A stretch of 64,000 bases of DNA from Paludibacter sp. (GCA_010365115.1 JAAFGX010000006.1:1-64000), one strand, 5' to 3'; positions 1-8,093 are shown, counted from the stretch's first letter. Numbers and translations are program-made. Notes: generated by a model from the letters alone, not told the origin.

Positions 1-160
1 TCACACCGGCCTCTTCCACAGAATTATAGGAAACCCCAATACTGCGAAACAATTCCCAGCGGGCAGCTTCATAATATTTTACATAATTGGCATGGTGCAT
101 GGTTCCCATTTTATCCGTATCCGGATACGTCACTCTGAATTTATATTCGTGTGTTATCAT
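1..160 (-). CDS. acyl-CoA thioesterase, YbgC/4-hydroxybenzoyl-CoA thioesterase type (3' end outside window)
   Basis: The first 53 codons are present; the rest lies left of the window. The start ATG is at 160. The visible protein opens MITHEYKFRVTYPDTDKMG and continues with an H-H-A-N-Y-V-K-Y-Y-E-A-A-R run, the hotdog-fold signature in which the Asp of the YPDTD segment is the catalytic residue in this family. Family members hydrolyse short acyl-CoA thioesters in the cytoplasm. A C-rich/G-rich palindrome (177-188) separates it from the NifX-like gene upstream on the same strand. Substrate cannot be assigned from this fragment. Confidence 0.85.
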   Translation of the reverse strand, partial: MITHEYKFRVTYPDTDKMGTMHHANYVKYYEAARWELFRSIGVSYNSVEEAGV

Positions 161-191
161 ATTTATATCTTTTATTCCCCTTTAGGGGTTA

Positions 192-581
192 TTAGTGGTT
201 GCAAACATGACCTTCATCACCATCATGACTTGCATGAGCTGCACAACTGGAACCACCATCGTTAATGTTACCTGCCAGATATTCACTTACAATTTCATCG
301 TCATTGCCTTTACAATTCCGAATTACTTCTATATTCTGCGATGCCAGTTTATTGATTGCTCCTTCACCAATTCCTCCGGCAAGCATAATGCTAACGCCCA
401 TTTCAGCCAAATCATAGGCTATATTGGACTTACAACCACAACCTTGTGGCGATTCAAGACGTTCTTTTGTTAGGATTACATTCTGATCTGAAATTGTGTA
501 AATTGTGTAAAATTCGCAATGTCCGAAATGATCGTCAATGTGATTGTTTTCTTTAGTTGGTACTGCAATTTTCATATACAT
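192..581 (-). CDS. NifX/NifB-type FeMo-cofactor domain protein
   Basis: The 129-aa product matches the dinitrogenase iron-molybdenum cofactor domain family: N-terminal MKIAVPT, then an HIDDHFGHCEFY segment, and a central AGGIGEGAINKL motif. The C-terminus is Cys/His rich (C at the SSCAAHASHDGDEGHVCNH tail), a likely metal-binding extension. No nif genes are visible, so a role in nitrogen fixation is not implied; small members of this family occur in many anaerobes next to DUF134 regulators and MBL-fold hydrolases, as here. It is the last gene of the operon starting at 2008, with 3 nt separating it from the small glycine-rich gene. The second Met (575) is an alternative start and leaves the conserved MKIAVPT at the N-terminus. 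Confidence 0.85.
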   Translation of the reverse strand: MYMKIAVPTKENNHIDDHFGHCEFYTIYTISDQNVILTKERLESPQGCGCKSNIAYDLAEMGVSIMLAGGIGEGAINKLASQNIEVIRNCKGNDDEIVSEYLAGNINDGGSSCAAHASHDGDEGHVCNH

Positions 582-584
582 TTT

Positions 585-749
585 TTATTTGATTTTTGTT
601 AGTACTAATCCTGCTTTGCGACGCTTTCCCATTCCTTGTCCAAGATGAAATTTTTGAATGGTCAAATCTTTATTTCTAAAGCATTTTCCTAAACCTCTGC
701 CTGCTTCAGAACCTTTATCATCTGGTCCTTTACCATTTAATTGTGCCAT
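585..749 (-). CDS. small glycine-rich protein, DUF5320-like (54 aa)
   Basis: A short reading frame (ATG at 749, TAA at 585-587) encodes 54 residues beginning MAQLNGKGPDDKGSEAGRGL, followed by GKCFRNKD and a basic GMGKRRKAG segment. The G-x-G-P and GRGLG-x-C pattern resembles the small glycine-rich DUF5320-type proteins commonly encoded beside NifX-like and DUF134 genes. It lies 20 nt after the MBL-fold gene and 3 nt before the NifX-like gene, so it is almost surely co-transcribed. Function is unknown; a single Cys is the only obvious ligand residue. Confidence 0.75.
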   Translation of the reverse strand: MAQLNGKGPDDKGSEAGRGLGKCFRNKDLTIQKFHLGQGMGKRRKAGLVLTKIK

Positions 750-769
750 AATATCATATTTTAGTTACT

Positions 770-1597
770 TTAAATATTGAAAGTATAGCCAGTATAAAAC
801 CAGTTTAATTTCTTATCCAATTTTTGTTTTATCATACTATACACTTTATCGCCGGTACAGTGTCCTGTATAAAAATGAGTTTCAGGAAAATCGGTTGTCA
901 ATCGCTCTACAATTTCATTTATTTCCTTTTCCGTTTCATATTGCCCTTCATTACTATCCAATAAATGAAAGCCTCCAATTAATGCTGAAATAGGTTTATT
1001 TACAGTCTTCTTCACTGAATCAAGGATATTCAAAATGCCGCAATGGGCACAACCGGTATAAACAATTAAGTGTTCTGCTCCGAAACATATTATCAGTTCA
1101 TGATTAAAATCATCGTAAACTAATTCATTGCCTTCTATTTTCATCAATGTTTTATTCGCTTTCGGCATTGGAAAACTGCAGCAAAGGCAAGGGAAAACAT
1201 GTATATCAGTTTCGAAAACAGTATCGGAGTCAACAAATACAAACCGATGTTTGAAAGGACGAATATCAAGTTCTGAACTGATATCTCTCAACCCTTTTCG
1301 AACAGAGAAAAACTGTTGTGAGAGGGCGTTTTTCGAAATGATTATTTTTGCTTTAGAGTTTTGGTTGAGAAATGCCATTAAACCGCCAATGTGATCGGAA
1401 TGACCATGTGAAACAAACACATAATCAATATCTTCAATATCCACTTCCATTTTAGCTGCATTTTGAATAAAATTATCTGATGCACCTGTATCTAGCAAAC
1501 ATTTATATTTTTCAGTTTCAACATAAATACACAATCCGTGTTCTTTTTCAAGTGCATTGAGTAAAATTCTATTATCAGATAGTACTTTTAATCTCAT
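770..1597 (-). CDS. MBL-fold metallo-hydrolase
   Basis: The 275-aa protein carries the metallo-beta-lactamase metal motif SHGHSDHIGG (His64, His66, Asp68, His69), with later ligands in the YTGCAHCG and IGGFHLL segments and a TGHCTGD segment near the C-terminus. This pattern fits the subgroup annotated as dihydropterin-aminobenzene-phosphate synthase-like hydrolases; the real substrate is unknown. There is no signal peptide, so it is cytoplasmic. It begins 3 nt downstream of the DUF134 gene and shares its operon. The Cys-rich FPCLCCSFP segment mid-protein is unusual and might bind metal or respond to redox state, which is inference. Confidence 0.85.
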   Translation of the reverse strand: MRLKVLSDNRILLNALEKEHGLCIYVETEKYKCLLDTGASDNFIQNAAKMEVDIEDIDYVFVSHGHSDHIGGLMAFLNQNSKAKIIISKNALSQQFFSVRKGLRDISSELDIRPFKHRFVFVDSDTVFETDIHVFPCLCCSFPMPKANKTLMKIEGNELVYDDFNHELIICFGAEHLIVYTGCAHCGILNILDSVKKTVNKPISALIGGFHLLDSNEGQYETEKEINEIVERLTTDFPETHFYTGHCTGDKVYSMIKQKLDKKLNWFYTGYTFNI

Positions 1598-1600
1598 CTT

Positions 1601-2008
1601 TTATTTATTTAGTGGAATCAATTCGTCGGAACTATAATTTTTACACTCTTTGCATCGTATATGATTTTCTATCCCATCAATCAACTTATAACATTTTCTG
1701 CAGCGAAACCAGGTACTTTCAAATTGTACATTTCCGCCTTTAATCAAAATCATTTTACCCTCCATTAATGCTTTTGCAATTGTTCTGCGTGCATTTTCAT
1801 ATATACGTGTCAGCGTTGGACGAGAAACTTTCATTCTTTCGGAAGCTTGTTCCTGATTCAATCCTTCATAATCCAATAAACGTATTGTTTCAAATTCGTC
1901 ATACTGTAAAATTACTGATTCTAAAGCACTTCTGGGAATTCCGAAAGGCTTAAAACCCTGCATGAGAGGAGGCGAAACCATTTTACGAAATTGCTTTGGA
2001 CGTGGCAT
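1601..2008 (-). CDS. DUF134 family transcriptional regulator
   Basis: The 135-aa product begins MPRPKQFRKM, typical of DUF134, and has the usual motif order: VILQYDEFETIRLLDYEGLNQEQAS followed by KVSRPTLTRIYENARRTIA, a sigma-70-region-4-like helix-turn-helix. The C-terminus has two CxxC pairs (CRKC and CKEC), a likely zinc ribbon. As first gene of the operon it is the natural regulator of the MBL hydrolase, the small glycine-rich protein and the NifX-like protein. A perfect palindrome sits over its own promoter (2045-2056), which suggests autoregulation. Confidence 0.88.
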   Translation of the reverse strand: MPRPKQFRKMVSPPLMQGFKPFGIPRSALESVILQYDEFETIRLLDYEGLNQEQASERMKVSRPTLTRIYENARRTIAKALMEGKMILIKGGNVQFESTWFRCRKCYKLIDGIENHIRCKECKNYSSDELIPLNK

Positions 2009-2025
2009 ATTTTATATTTTTGATG

Positions 2026-2033
2026 CAAAGATA
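2026..2033 (-). promoter_or_regulatory. Bacteroidota -7 box for the DUF134 operon
   Basis: Reading on the minus strand the sequence is TATCTTTG, an exact match to the Bacteroidota -7 consensus TAnnTTTG, 17 nt before the ATG of the DUF134 gene. No clear -33 TTTG is seen; the palindrome at 2045-2056 occupies that position. Confidence 0.65.
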
Positions 2034-2044
2034 ATAAATATAAC

Positions 2045-2056
2045 GAACATATGTTC
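2045..2056. promoter_or_regulatory. putative operator palindrome GAACATATGTTC
   Basis: A perfect 12-bp palindrome lies 11 bp upstream of the -7 box of the DUF134 operon, where a -33 element would normally be. A bound dimeric regulator, possibly DUF134 itself, would block or replace the normal promoter contact. Binding is inferred. Confidence 0.5.
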
Positions 2057-2087
2057 ACTACTATTATAAATATATATAAAATAATTA

Positions 2088-2510
2088 ATTGGTATAAGGC
2101 GCTTAGAGCGCAGGGACTCCATTATTCAAAACCGAAAAAAGCTTGTTTGATTATTTCTAGATTGTATAAAAAAGTTTAAGGTCGGTCTGGTGTAATAAGT
2201 CTACTAAGGTGAAAATTTAAAAATAAGGTTTTTAAATAAAAAGCACTAATCGATAGATATTCTGATGTTTATATTATCTTAAAACCTTGTTTTTTATTAA
2301 ACCTTAGTAAAAGTCCGATATGTCACCACCCCCAACCTTATTACCTTATTAAAAAAAAACAGCATTCTGTAATCTATTCTAATCCAATTATACGACCCTT
2401 CTTAAACGTTATAAATCGAATATATCCCTAAATATTAGTATCAGGAATGAATATAAGTCAATAAAAATGCTGGTTTCAGAGTGCACTCTAAACGCCTATA
2501 TCAATAAATT
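2088..2510. repeat. intergenic element bounded by imperfect inverted repeats
   Basis: The left end reads ATTGGTATAAGGCGCTTAGAG and the right end (about 2483-2504), reverse-complemented, reads TTGATATAGGCGTTTAGAG, an imperfect terminal inverted repeat. Inside are nested inverted repeats, including ACTAAGGT near 2202 against ACCTTAGT near 2321. The same termini bound the element at 21002-21305. There is no open reading frame inside. It looks like a non-autonomous mobile or structured element; transposase unknown. Confidence 0.55.
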
Positions 2511-2677
2511 AATATAGTAATTGAAAAGAGAAATTACCACAAAATTTATTTTATTCTCATTAAATAGTATGACTACAATGTTGGTAACTTTTAAAAATTG
2601 AAAAGAAAAAAATCATTTCAAAAATTGAGTATATAAAGACTCAAGAACAAAAATTTCAGACTCATCAAAATTTAAAA

Positions 2678-2704
2678 GAGCTGTCCGGTAAATCCGAACA
2701 GCTC
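2678..2704 (-). terminator. terminator of the secreted esterase gene
   Basis: GAGCTGTCCGG pairs with CCGAACAGCTC (one G-T pair), leaving a 5-nt loop, and on the minus strand the stem is followed by TTTTAAATTTT. It lies 27 nt after the esterase stop codon. Confidence 0.75.
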
Positions 2705-2730
2705 GCTTAATAGATTGCAAAAGATATATT

Positions 2731-3555
2731 TTATTTACTTGTCTCCTTTTCGAAGCTTCTATTAAAGTACAACAATTGATAATTGATAGAATTTGTCCAA
2801 TATTCCCAGTTATGGATTCCTGGACGTTCTATAAAATCGTGATCGATATTAAGGGCGATTAACCTGCGATGCAATGCTGCATTTATCTGATAAAAAAAGT
2901 CGGAAACACCGCAATCGATAATAAGATTTAATTCTTTATTTTTCAAACTGCTCACCATATTTACTACCGAACGATTGTTCCATTCATCAGGATGGGCTTC
3001 ATAACTTCCAATGCGCTTCGCCAAATCATACTTTTTAGTTGATGTTCTTAAGTCTACCCCACCGCTCATACTTCCAGCATTTGCAAATAAATCTTTGTTG
3101 CGAATGGCAATGTATAAAGCTCCATGACCACCCATGCTCAAACCGGTTATGGCCCGCGCTGTACGGTTGGCGATAGTGGAGTAATGACCGTCAATATAAG
3201 CGAGCAAGTCTTTTGTTATGTAACTTTCGTACTGAAAAGTAGAATCGATAGGACTGTCGAAAAACCATGAACTGTTACCTCCATCAGGACACACTATGAT
3301 CATTTGATGTTCGGTAGAAAGATTTTTAATAAATGGAACAGTGTTCACCCATTTTGCAAAATTATCGCTGTAACCATGAAGCAAATACACAACCGGATAA
3401 TGTTTGTTTTTTGAGTAATTCTCAGGAACAATAACAACCGTTTTAATTTCCTTATTCATTTTGGTGGAATGAACAGAAATTGTATCAACCTGAACACGGG
3501 CAAAAATGAAAGGAGAAATTAAAAGGGCGAAACACAGATAAAACAATCGCTTCAT
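2731..3555 (-). CDS. secreted esterase of the esterase D/feruloyl esterase (PF00756) family
   Basis: The 274-aa product has an N-terminal signal peptide (MKRLFYLCFALLISPFIFA), the HGYSDN oxyanion-loop region, and nucleophile elbow GLSMGGHG with Ser140. An Asp in the DCGVSD segment and His248 in the IHNWEYW segment complete the triad. Family members cleave ester bonds of plant polysaccharides or small esters; the substrate here is unknown. The frame extends upstream to a TTG at 3609, but that codon overlaps the -7 box at 3607-3614, so the ATG at 3555, which opens the signal peptide, is chosen. Confidence 0.88.
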   Translation of the reverse strand: MKRLFYLCFALLISPFIFARVQVDTISVHSTKMNKEIKTVVIVPENYSKNKHYPVVYLLHGYSDNFAKWVNTVPFIKNLSTEHQMIIVCPDGGNSSWFFDSPIDSTFQYESYITKDLLAYIDGHYSTIANRTARAITGLSMGGHGALYIAIRNKDLFANAGSMSGGVDLRTSTKKYDLAKRIGSYEAHPDEWNNRSVVNMVSSLKNKELNLIIDCGVSDFFYQINAALHRRLIALNIDHDFIERPGIHNWEYWTNSINYQLLYFNRSFEKETSK

Positions 3556-3606
3556 AAAAAAATTCTTTTGAGTCATTAAATTTACTATCCTTATATAAAT
3601 CAAGCA

Positions 3607-3614
3607 CAAAAGTA
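3607..3614 (-). promoter_or_regulatory. -7 box for the esterase gene
   Basis: Minus-strand TACTTTTG matches TAnnTTTG and lies 51 nt upstream of the chosen ATG at 3555. It excludes the longer upstream reading of the frame. Confidence 0.55.
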
Positions 3615-3705
3615 ATATTTATTATGTAAGAATATTCTGATTGCATGTATTCATTTCTATTTTTTAAGTTATACCGATTGCATATTCGATTAAAAAAAGA
3701 CTAAG

Positions 3706-4257
3706 TCAAACCTGGCAGATGGTTTTTAATGAATTACCGATAAGATGTAGTAACTCCTTTGTTTGAAGTGAGTCCAATTGTTTTGCTTCTGTCAACTCTG
3801 CAAATTTGAAAGGGATGTACTTTACACCCTGAATCATACAAAATGTTTTATCGGCTGAGTAAGCAATTTCTAATTTGGCATTGTATTTTGAAGATTTTTG
3901 TAAGTTATTCAAATTTTCAAACCGTCCCGAATCTATGATATTTTTGAGCTGACGAAAATCTTTTTTATCAAAAAATATTTCGTAAAAATATATTTTTGTC
4001 CCTGAATGTAAATGTTTGAAGTACGTTTTATCAACTATTCCGGATAAAAAACCCCATAGAATCAAAGCAATACTCAACAGTATCAACAAAGAAAATAATA
4101 TGCTTTTATGAGTTTGCCACATATGTGATGTAAAATCGAGAATACTTACACCTGCAATAAAAAGTAAATAAGCTCCAATTGGTATATGTATGTGTTTTTT
4201 GACGATTGACCGATCCATCGTCTCCAAAATCTGTTTGATTGATGCATTACGTTCCAT
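3706..4257 (-). CDS. hypothetical membrane protein, paralogue of the upstream gene
   Basis: The 183-aa protein starts MERNASIKQILETMDRSIVKK and has two hydrophobic helices at about residues 28-48 and 56-76, followed by a soluble C-terminal region with a KYIPFKFAELTEAKQL motif. The upstream gene (4334-4870) has the same layout and similar motifs, so the two are a tandem duplication. The family is not recognised. The chosen ATG at 4257 aligns with the start of the paralogue; an ATG-led extension to 4284 exists but does not align. Confidence 0.7.
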   Translation of the reverse strand: MERNASIKQILETMDRSIVKKHIHIPIGAYLLFIAGVSILDFTSHMWQTHKSILFSLLILLSIALILWGFLSGIVDKTYFKHLHSGTKIYFYEIFFDKKDFRQLKNIIDSGRFENLNNLQKSSKYNAKLEIAYSADKTFCMIQGVKYIPFKFAELTEAKQLDSLQTKELLHLIGNSLKTICQV

Positions 4258-4333
4258 AATGTTCTGTTTTAATAGGGTGTCCAAATAAGCTTTTAATATT
4301 GACTTATTCAGACACCACTGATTATAAATGATT

Positions 4334-4870
4334 TTAATACTTTGTTGTTTTGATATTTTCTAAAAATTCCTTCGCCTCTTTATCTTTATGCATCTGAACA
4401 GTAGTGATTTTCACAAATTCGTAAGGCACATACGAAATTACCTGCGAAAAACAAAGAGAGCCATCTTTTGTGGTCATATATCTCAATTTCAAGCTGTCCT
4501 GATTTGAAAGTTTTAGATTTTTAAGTTCGTTGTAGTTACGACTATTCATGATTTTCACCAATTTATCACGTTCTTTTGCATCGACTAGTACTTCTAAAGT
4601 TTTAAGTTTCTGCTTTGTTTGCGAATTGAAATAATATTTTTTTCGAAACAATAAACTTAGAATTCCCCAGATAAATAATCCAAAGGCAAGTATAAGAAAC
4701 ATTGGCGGGAAAACACTCCCTGTGTCAAAATTGAAGAAAAAATTTAATTGGAGAAAAACAAAACCTGCGATTAATATTGAAATTGATTCTACAGGAGATT
4801 TAACTTGTTTTTTTATTGTAGCAATATCCATTTTATCCAGAACTTGCTCTATTGATTCTATATTTTCCAT
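4334..4870 (-). CDS. hypothetical membrane protein, paralogue of the downstream gene
   Basis: The 178-aa protein begins MENIESIEQVLDKMDIATIKK, has two transmembrane helices around residues 28-47 and 55-75, and a C-terminal domain containing VISYVPYEFVKITTV, parallel to the downstream paralogue. No catalytic motif was seen. Start at 4870 is preferred over the frame-opening ATG at 4921 because it aligns with the paralogue. Likely a two-gene transcription unit with 3706-4257. Function unknown. Confidence 0.7.
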   Translation of the reverse strand: MENIESIEQVLDKMDIATIKKQVKSPVESISILIAGFVFLQLNFFFNFDTGSVFPPMFLILAFGLFIWGILSLLFRKKYYFNSQTKQKLKTLEVLVDAKERDKLVKIMNSRNYNELKNLKLSNQDSLKLRYMTTKDGSLCFSQVISYVPYEFVKITTVQMHKDKEAKEFLENIKTTKY

Positions 4871-5075
4871 TTTAATGTAATTGATTAGATTGCAAACACA
4901 TAAGTAATTAATAATGCACAATTAATAATTAAATATAAAACTGGCAATCAGTCACATACTGACTTAACAATAAGACTTTTTACATGCCAATAAAGTGTTT
5001 TACAATACGGAATTGTAAATAATTAAAATATTACAGTAATAAATTCTCGTCAGAAATAGACGAAAACGAGGAAAA

Positions 5076-5450
5076 TCAAATCAGTAATTTCCGGAGTTGG
5101 AAAAGATAATAACCGCTCTTTTGTAATAAAGCACGATGAGATGAATAAAAATGAAACGAAGAAATGTAATTTTGATGCGTTAATTGTGTTGAGCGTATAA
5201 TTCTAAACAAATAGAATTGAGAATTTTGAAATGAGAAAGTTGTTTGCAAACCAACTTCAACTTTTACATTTTCGTTAGCAACTGACTGAAAGGGCAATTC
5301 GGCTGCTGATAAATAAAACTGATCGGTGATGCGAACATCATAATTACCCGAGTTTTCTTTAGAAAAATCAGGTGTTGAATATGTACTTATTGTAACGAAT
5401 GCTACAAAAAGTGATAAACAAACTAAACTATATGATAATAAGCGTTTCAC
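5076..5450 (-). CDS. small exported hypothetical protein
   Basis: A 124-aa product with a GTG start, a hydrophobic signal-like N-terminus (MKRLLSYSLVCLSLFVAFV) and a Ser/Tyr/Phe-rich remainder ending in LLQKSGYYLFQLRKLLI. No family is recognised. A -7 box (5455-5462, minus strand) ends only five bases before the GTG and there is no downstream in-frame Met, so either the mRNA is leaderless or the box is not used. It is divergent from ppnP. Confidence 0.5.
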   Translation of the reverse strand: MKRLLSYSLVCLSLFVAFVTISTYSTPDFSKENSGNYDVRITDQFYLSAAELPFQSVANENVKVEVGLQTTFSFQNSQFYLFRIIRSTQLTHQNYISSFHFYSSHRALLQKSGYYLFQLRKLLI

Positions 5451-5454
5451 GCTG

Positions 5455-5462
5455 CAAATGTA
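5455..5462 (-). promoter_or_regulatory. -7 box immediately upstream of the small exported protein gene
   Basis: Minus-strand TACATTTG fits TAnnTTTG. Its distance to the GTG at 5450 would give a transcript with essentially no 5' leader. Confidence 0.4.
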
Positions 5463-5520
5463 ATACGTTTTATAGAAAAATATTCTTTACTTATGAATTA
5501 TTTTTTTATCAGAATGAATA

Positions 5521-5552
5521 TTTGTTTTACAAAGGAAATACAATTACTTTTG
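5521..5552 (+). promoter_or_regulatory. ppnP promoter (-33 TTTG, -7 TACTTTTG)
   Basis: TTTG at 5521-5524 and TACTTTTG at 5545-5552 are separated by 20 bp, the spacing expected for Bacteroidota sigma factor ABfr-type promoters. The box is 53 nt upstream of the ppnP ATG. Confidence 0.7.
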
Positions 5553-5605
5553 TCGAAATAAATACTTTGAATAAAAATAAATATCAAACAATAAATCAAC
5601 AACTT

Positions 5606-5887
5606 ATGTTTAAAACAAATCAGTATTTCGATGGAAAAGTGGTTTCTATTGGATTGGAATCGGTAGAAGGAACAGCCACAGTAGGAGTAATGGCAGCAGG
5701 CGAATACGAATTCGGAACTGGATCTATTGAAGTGATGACTATTATTTCCGGTCAACTCACTATTCAACAACCCGGCGAAACGGAATGGAAAACGTATAAA
5801 AAATTCGAAAGCTTTGTGGTTGCAAAGGATGTAAAGTTCAAAGTGAAATGTACTGAGAACACACCGTATTTGTGTTTGTATAAGTAA
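5606..5887 (+). CDS. ppnP: pyrimidine/purine nucleoside phosphorylase
   Basis: The 93-aa product (MFKTNQYFDGKVVSIGLE...) matches the small cupin PpnP (formerly YaiE/DUF1255), about 94 aa in E. coli. Family landmarks are the GVMAAGEYEFGT core, the GxLTIQQPGETEW strand and the VAKDVKFKVKC end. It catalyses phosphorolysis of several nucleosides to base and ribose-1-phosphate in the cytosol. The frame is open upstream to 5399, but ATG 5606 gives the family length and lies downstream of the promoter at 5521-5552. Confidence 0.93.
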   Translation: MFKTNQYFDGKVVSIGLESVEGTATVGVMAAGEYEFGTGSIEVMTIISGQLTIQQPGETEWKTYKKFESFVVAKDVKFKVKCTENTPYLCLYK

Positions 5888-5921
5888 TATGAAATTCTGA
5901 ATATCAGTTTTCCAAAAAAAC

Positions 5922-5957
5922 AAAAGCAGAATATCTTTAGAAAGACATTCTGCTTTT
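5922..5957. terminator. bidirectional terminator between ppnP and the porin gene
   Basis: AAAAGCAGAAT and ATTCTGCTTTT form a perfect 11-bp stem with A-tract and T-tract on either side, serving two convergent genes. Confidence 0.8.
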
Positions 5958-5980
5958 ACTTATTGAATTGATTTTTTTAC

Positions 5981-6643
5981 TTAAAATCTATAACCCAATG
6001 ACAGACCGAAGCCCGTATTGTTTGTTATTGATTTGTCGTTGGTCGATCCTTCAGGATTGATATTCAGCATTCCGAATTGCGATTCCAACTGAAGAAAAAT
6101 ACCACTTGCCATTTCGTAACCAAAAAAGATATTGGCACCTGCATCAAATGCTTTGTAAGAATAAGCTAATTCTAAAGGGTTATCAACGCTGTTCTGAAAC
6201 ATAACGTTTTTTGTTACACCTATATTTCCGATAGCATCTTTCATTTTACCACTAATTCCATAAGCAACATAAGGTCCAAAGCCAAGCATCACAAATCCAT
6301 TTCCCAAGGCAGCTTTGTAAACCATATTCAAAGGTAATTCAATGTAATTGAGTGTTGTTGAGCTTTTATCTGAAATGATTGTGTTTTTTGCTCCTTTTGT
6401 AGCATACATTAATCCTGGTTGAAAATAAAACTCAGGTGCAATGGCTATTTGTACATTTACTCCAGCATGATATCCCAACAACATATCATTGTTAAGTTTG
6501 TCACCGCTATAAGCTATTCCATTTAGATTCTGGAAATTTACTCCACCTAAAATTGCAAAAGATATTTTTGATTGTTCTTGTGCAATCGTAAATGATGCTG
6601 AGAGTAAGACAATCAATAAGATAGAAAATTTTTTGTTTTTCAT
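5981..6643 (-). CDS. outer membrane beta-barrel protein, porin family
   Basis: The 220-aa product has a signal peptide (MKNKKFSILLIVLLSASFTIA) and a C-terminal barrel ending GLSLGYRF with terminal Phe, the usual sorting signal. Phrases such as GVNVQIAIAPEFYFQPGLMYATKGA and YIELPLNMVYK are typical of the PF13568-type porin family in Bacteroidota. Ligand unknown. The start at 6643 is chosen at the signal peptide; the frame is open to 6730 but that overlaps the OmpA gene upstream, 59 nt away and on the same strand. Confidence 0.85.
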   Translation of the reverse strand: MKNKKFSILLIVLLSASFTIAQEQSKISFAILGGVNFQNLNGIAYSGDKLNNDMLLGYHAGVNVQIAIAPEFYFQPGLMYATKGAKNTIISDKSSTTLNYIELPLNMVYKAALGNGFVMLGFGPYVAYGISGKMKDAIGNIGVTKNVMFQNSVDNPLELAYSYKAFDAGANIFFGYEMASGIFLQLESQFGMLNINPEGSTNDKSITNNTGFGLSLGYRF

Positions 6644-6701
6644 ATTCTTGTTTTTTTTTAATTTACTGCTAATAATTAGTTTATTATTTATCGAAATTGA
6701 T

Positions 6702-7373
6702 TTATTGACCAGCTTCTTTTTGAGCTTCATTTTTCATCTTTTCATTGGCTGTAATCAAAAACTCAACACGGCGATTCTGTGACCTTCCATTTTCTGTGTT
6801 ATTATTATATTTTGGTACACTTTCACCAAATCCTTTTGTTCTGATTCTGCTTCTTGCAATACCATTACTAAATAGGTAAGCTGAAACTTCCTGAGCCCTT
6901 GATTCCGATAAGTTTTGATTGTACGACACACTACCTTTACTGTCGGTATGACCTTGTATTTCAATATCGGTATCAGGATATACATTCAAGACTTTAACCA
7001 GTTTGTCGAGATTTGTTTTTGCTTCCTGAGAGAGGCTTTTACTATCAAATCCAAACAGCACATTACTACTGAATTCCACAACGATACCTTCACCTACACG
7101 TTCTACTTTAGCATCAGGAACGGTATTTTTTATTTCCTGAGCTTGTTTGTCCATTTTATTTCCAATAACTGCACCTGTTGCACCACCAACAGCCGCACCA
7201 ATAATTGCACCCAGTCCGGTATTGCCCGCTGCCTTACCAATAACAGCACCCATTGCTCCGCCAGCTACAGTTCCTATTGCACCACCTTTTTGGGTTTTAT
7301 TTAAAGATGCACAACTTGAGATTAGTAAAACTGAACATAAAACCATGATCATTTTAAATCGATTTCTTTTCAT
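6702..7373 (-). CDS. OmpA-family lipoprotein with glycine-zipper segment
   Basis: The 223-aa precursor has a lipoprotein signal with lipobox LLISSC, a glycine-zipper membrane segment (residues about 30-72, repeated G-x-x-x-G), and a C-terminal OmpA peptidoglycan-binding domain with the motif IEIQGHTDSKGS and the NQNLSESRAQEVSAYLF and NRRVEF signatures. It probably tethers the outer membrane to the cell wall. It precedes the porin gene in the same orientation and may be co-transcribed with it. Confidence 0.9.
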   Translation of the reverse strand: MKRNRFKMIMVLCSVLLISSCASLNKTQKGGAIGTVAGGAMGAVIGKAAGNTGLGAIIGAAVGGATGAVIGNKMDKQAQEIKNTVPDAKVERVGEGIVVEFSSNVLFGFDSKSLSQEAKTNLDKLVKVLNVYPDTDIEIQGHTDSKGSVSYNQNLSESRAQEVSAYLFSNGIARSRIRTKGFGESVPKYNNNTENGRSQNRRVEFLITANEKMKNEAQKEAGQ

Positions 7374-7702
7374 AATTGTTGTTTTAATAATTAATATTGA
7401 TTTCTTAAATGAATTTTACTTGTCCAAATTTATAAACCAATAAGATTTAAACTATCAGATCAGTTACTCTTCATTATTATTTTGATGCAAAGTTCGGTTA
7501 TCATTATCATTAAACTATTACATAACTTTTTATAAATATTACATAATTCACTCTTAATGAACATACGAAAAAGTTATAAGAAAATTTCAGCAAATGAAAT
7601 TATAGAATGGACAAGGCAATAAATGCTTGTCACGAATAGGACTACATTAATCAAGTTAGGAATTCGGAAAATTAAAATTGGGAAATAAAATTCTAAAGAT
7701 AT
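7374..7702. other. AT-rich intergenic leader of the OmpA gene
   Basis: No coding potential is seen. A near-match to the -7 box (minus-strand GAACTTTG near 7490) may drive the OmpA gene. Confidence 0.3.
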
Positions 7703-7722
7703 ATGTATAAGATCAATCGTCC

Positions 7723-7910
7723 CTTAACCTATAGCGATTGCAGAAATAATTCAGTCCAATGTCAACCCTGCCTGCGGCAGGCAAGTGCGTCAAATGGAAC
7801 ATCCCGTGTAACGGGATTGTACTGTTTATTTCTCCCGTTTGACGGGATCTCCGATATGCTACGATATGCCTTCCGCAAGCGGAATCTCGAAATACTCGAT
7901 CGGCATTATA
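7723..7910. repeat. composite palindromic repeat, copy A
   Basis: The block contains four hairpins in order: CCTGCCTGCGGCAGGCAAG (7768), CCCGTGTAACGGG (7804), CCCGTTTGACGGG (7834) and CCTTCCGCAAGCGGAA (7869), then GATCGGCATTA. The same hairpins occur in reverse orientation at 10143-10272. A 77-codon frame across it is an accident of the palindromes. Confidence 0.6.
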
Positions 7911-8093
7911 TCAAAGTTGACTTTGGGCTGAAATAAAAATTCATTTGGTATTAGTTTCAATCCGTAAAATGGAACAACACATCTGTCAGTCGCTTATCTG
8001 AAAAATATTGTATGCAACCCAAATAGGCAACAAACGCTCTGACGATGTTCCATAGCAAACTCTTGAATGTGCAACATTAGAAATCTGAGTGGC

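Noticed and set aside
192-2008. Nitrogenase cofactor gene cluster
   Set aside because: Only a NifX-like domain is present; no nifHDK, nifB or nifEN, so nitrogen fixation is not supported.
6755-7304. Overlapping frames on both strands within the OmpA lipoprotein gene
   Set aside because: They are shadows of the OmpA coding sequence, which has clear domains.
7703-7936. 77-codon plus-strand reading frame
   Set aside because: It lies entirely in the composite palindromic repeat and has no protein-like sequence.
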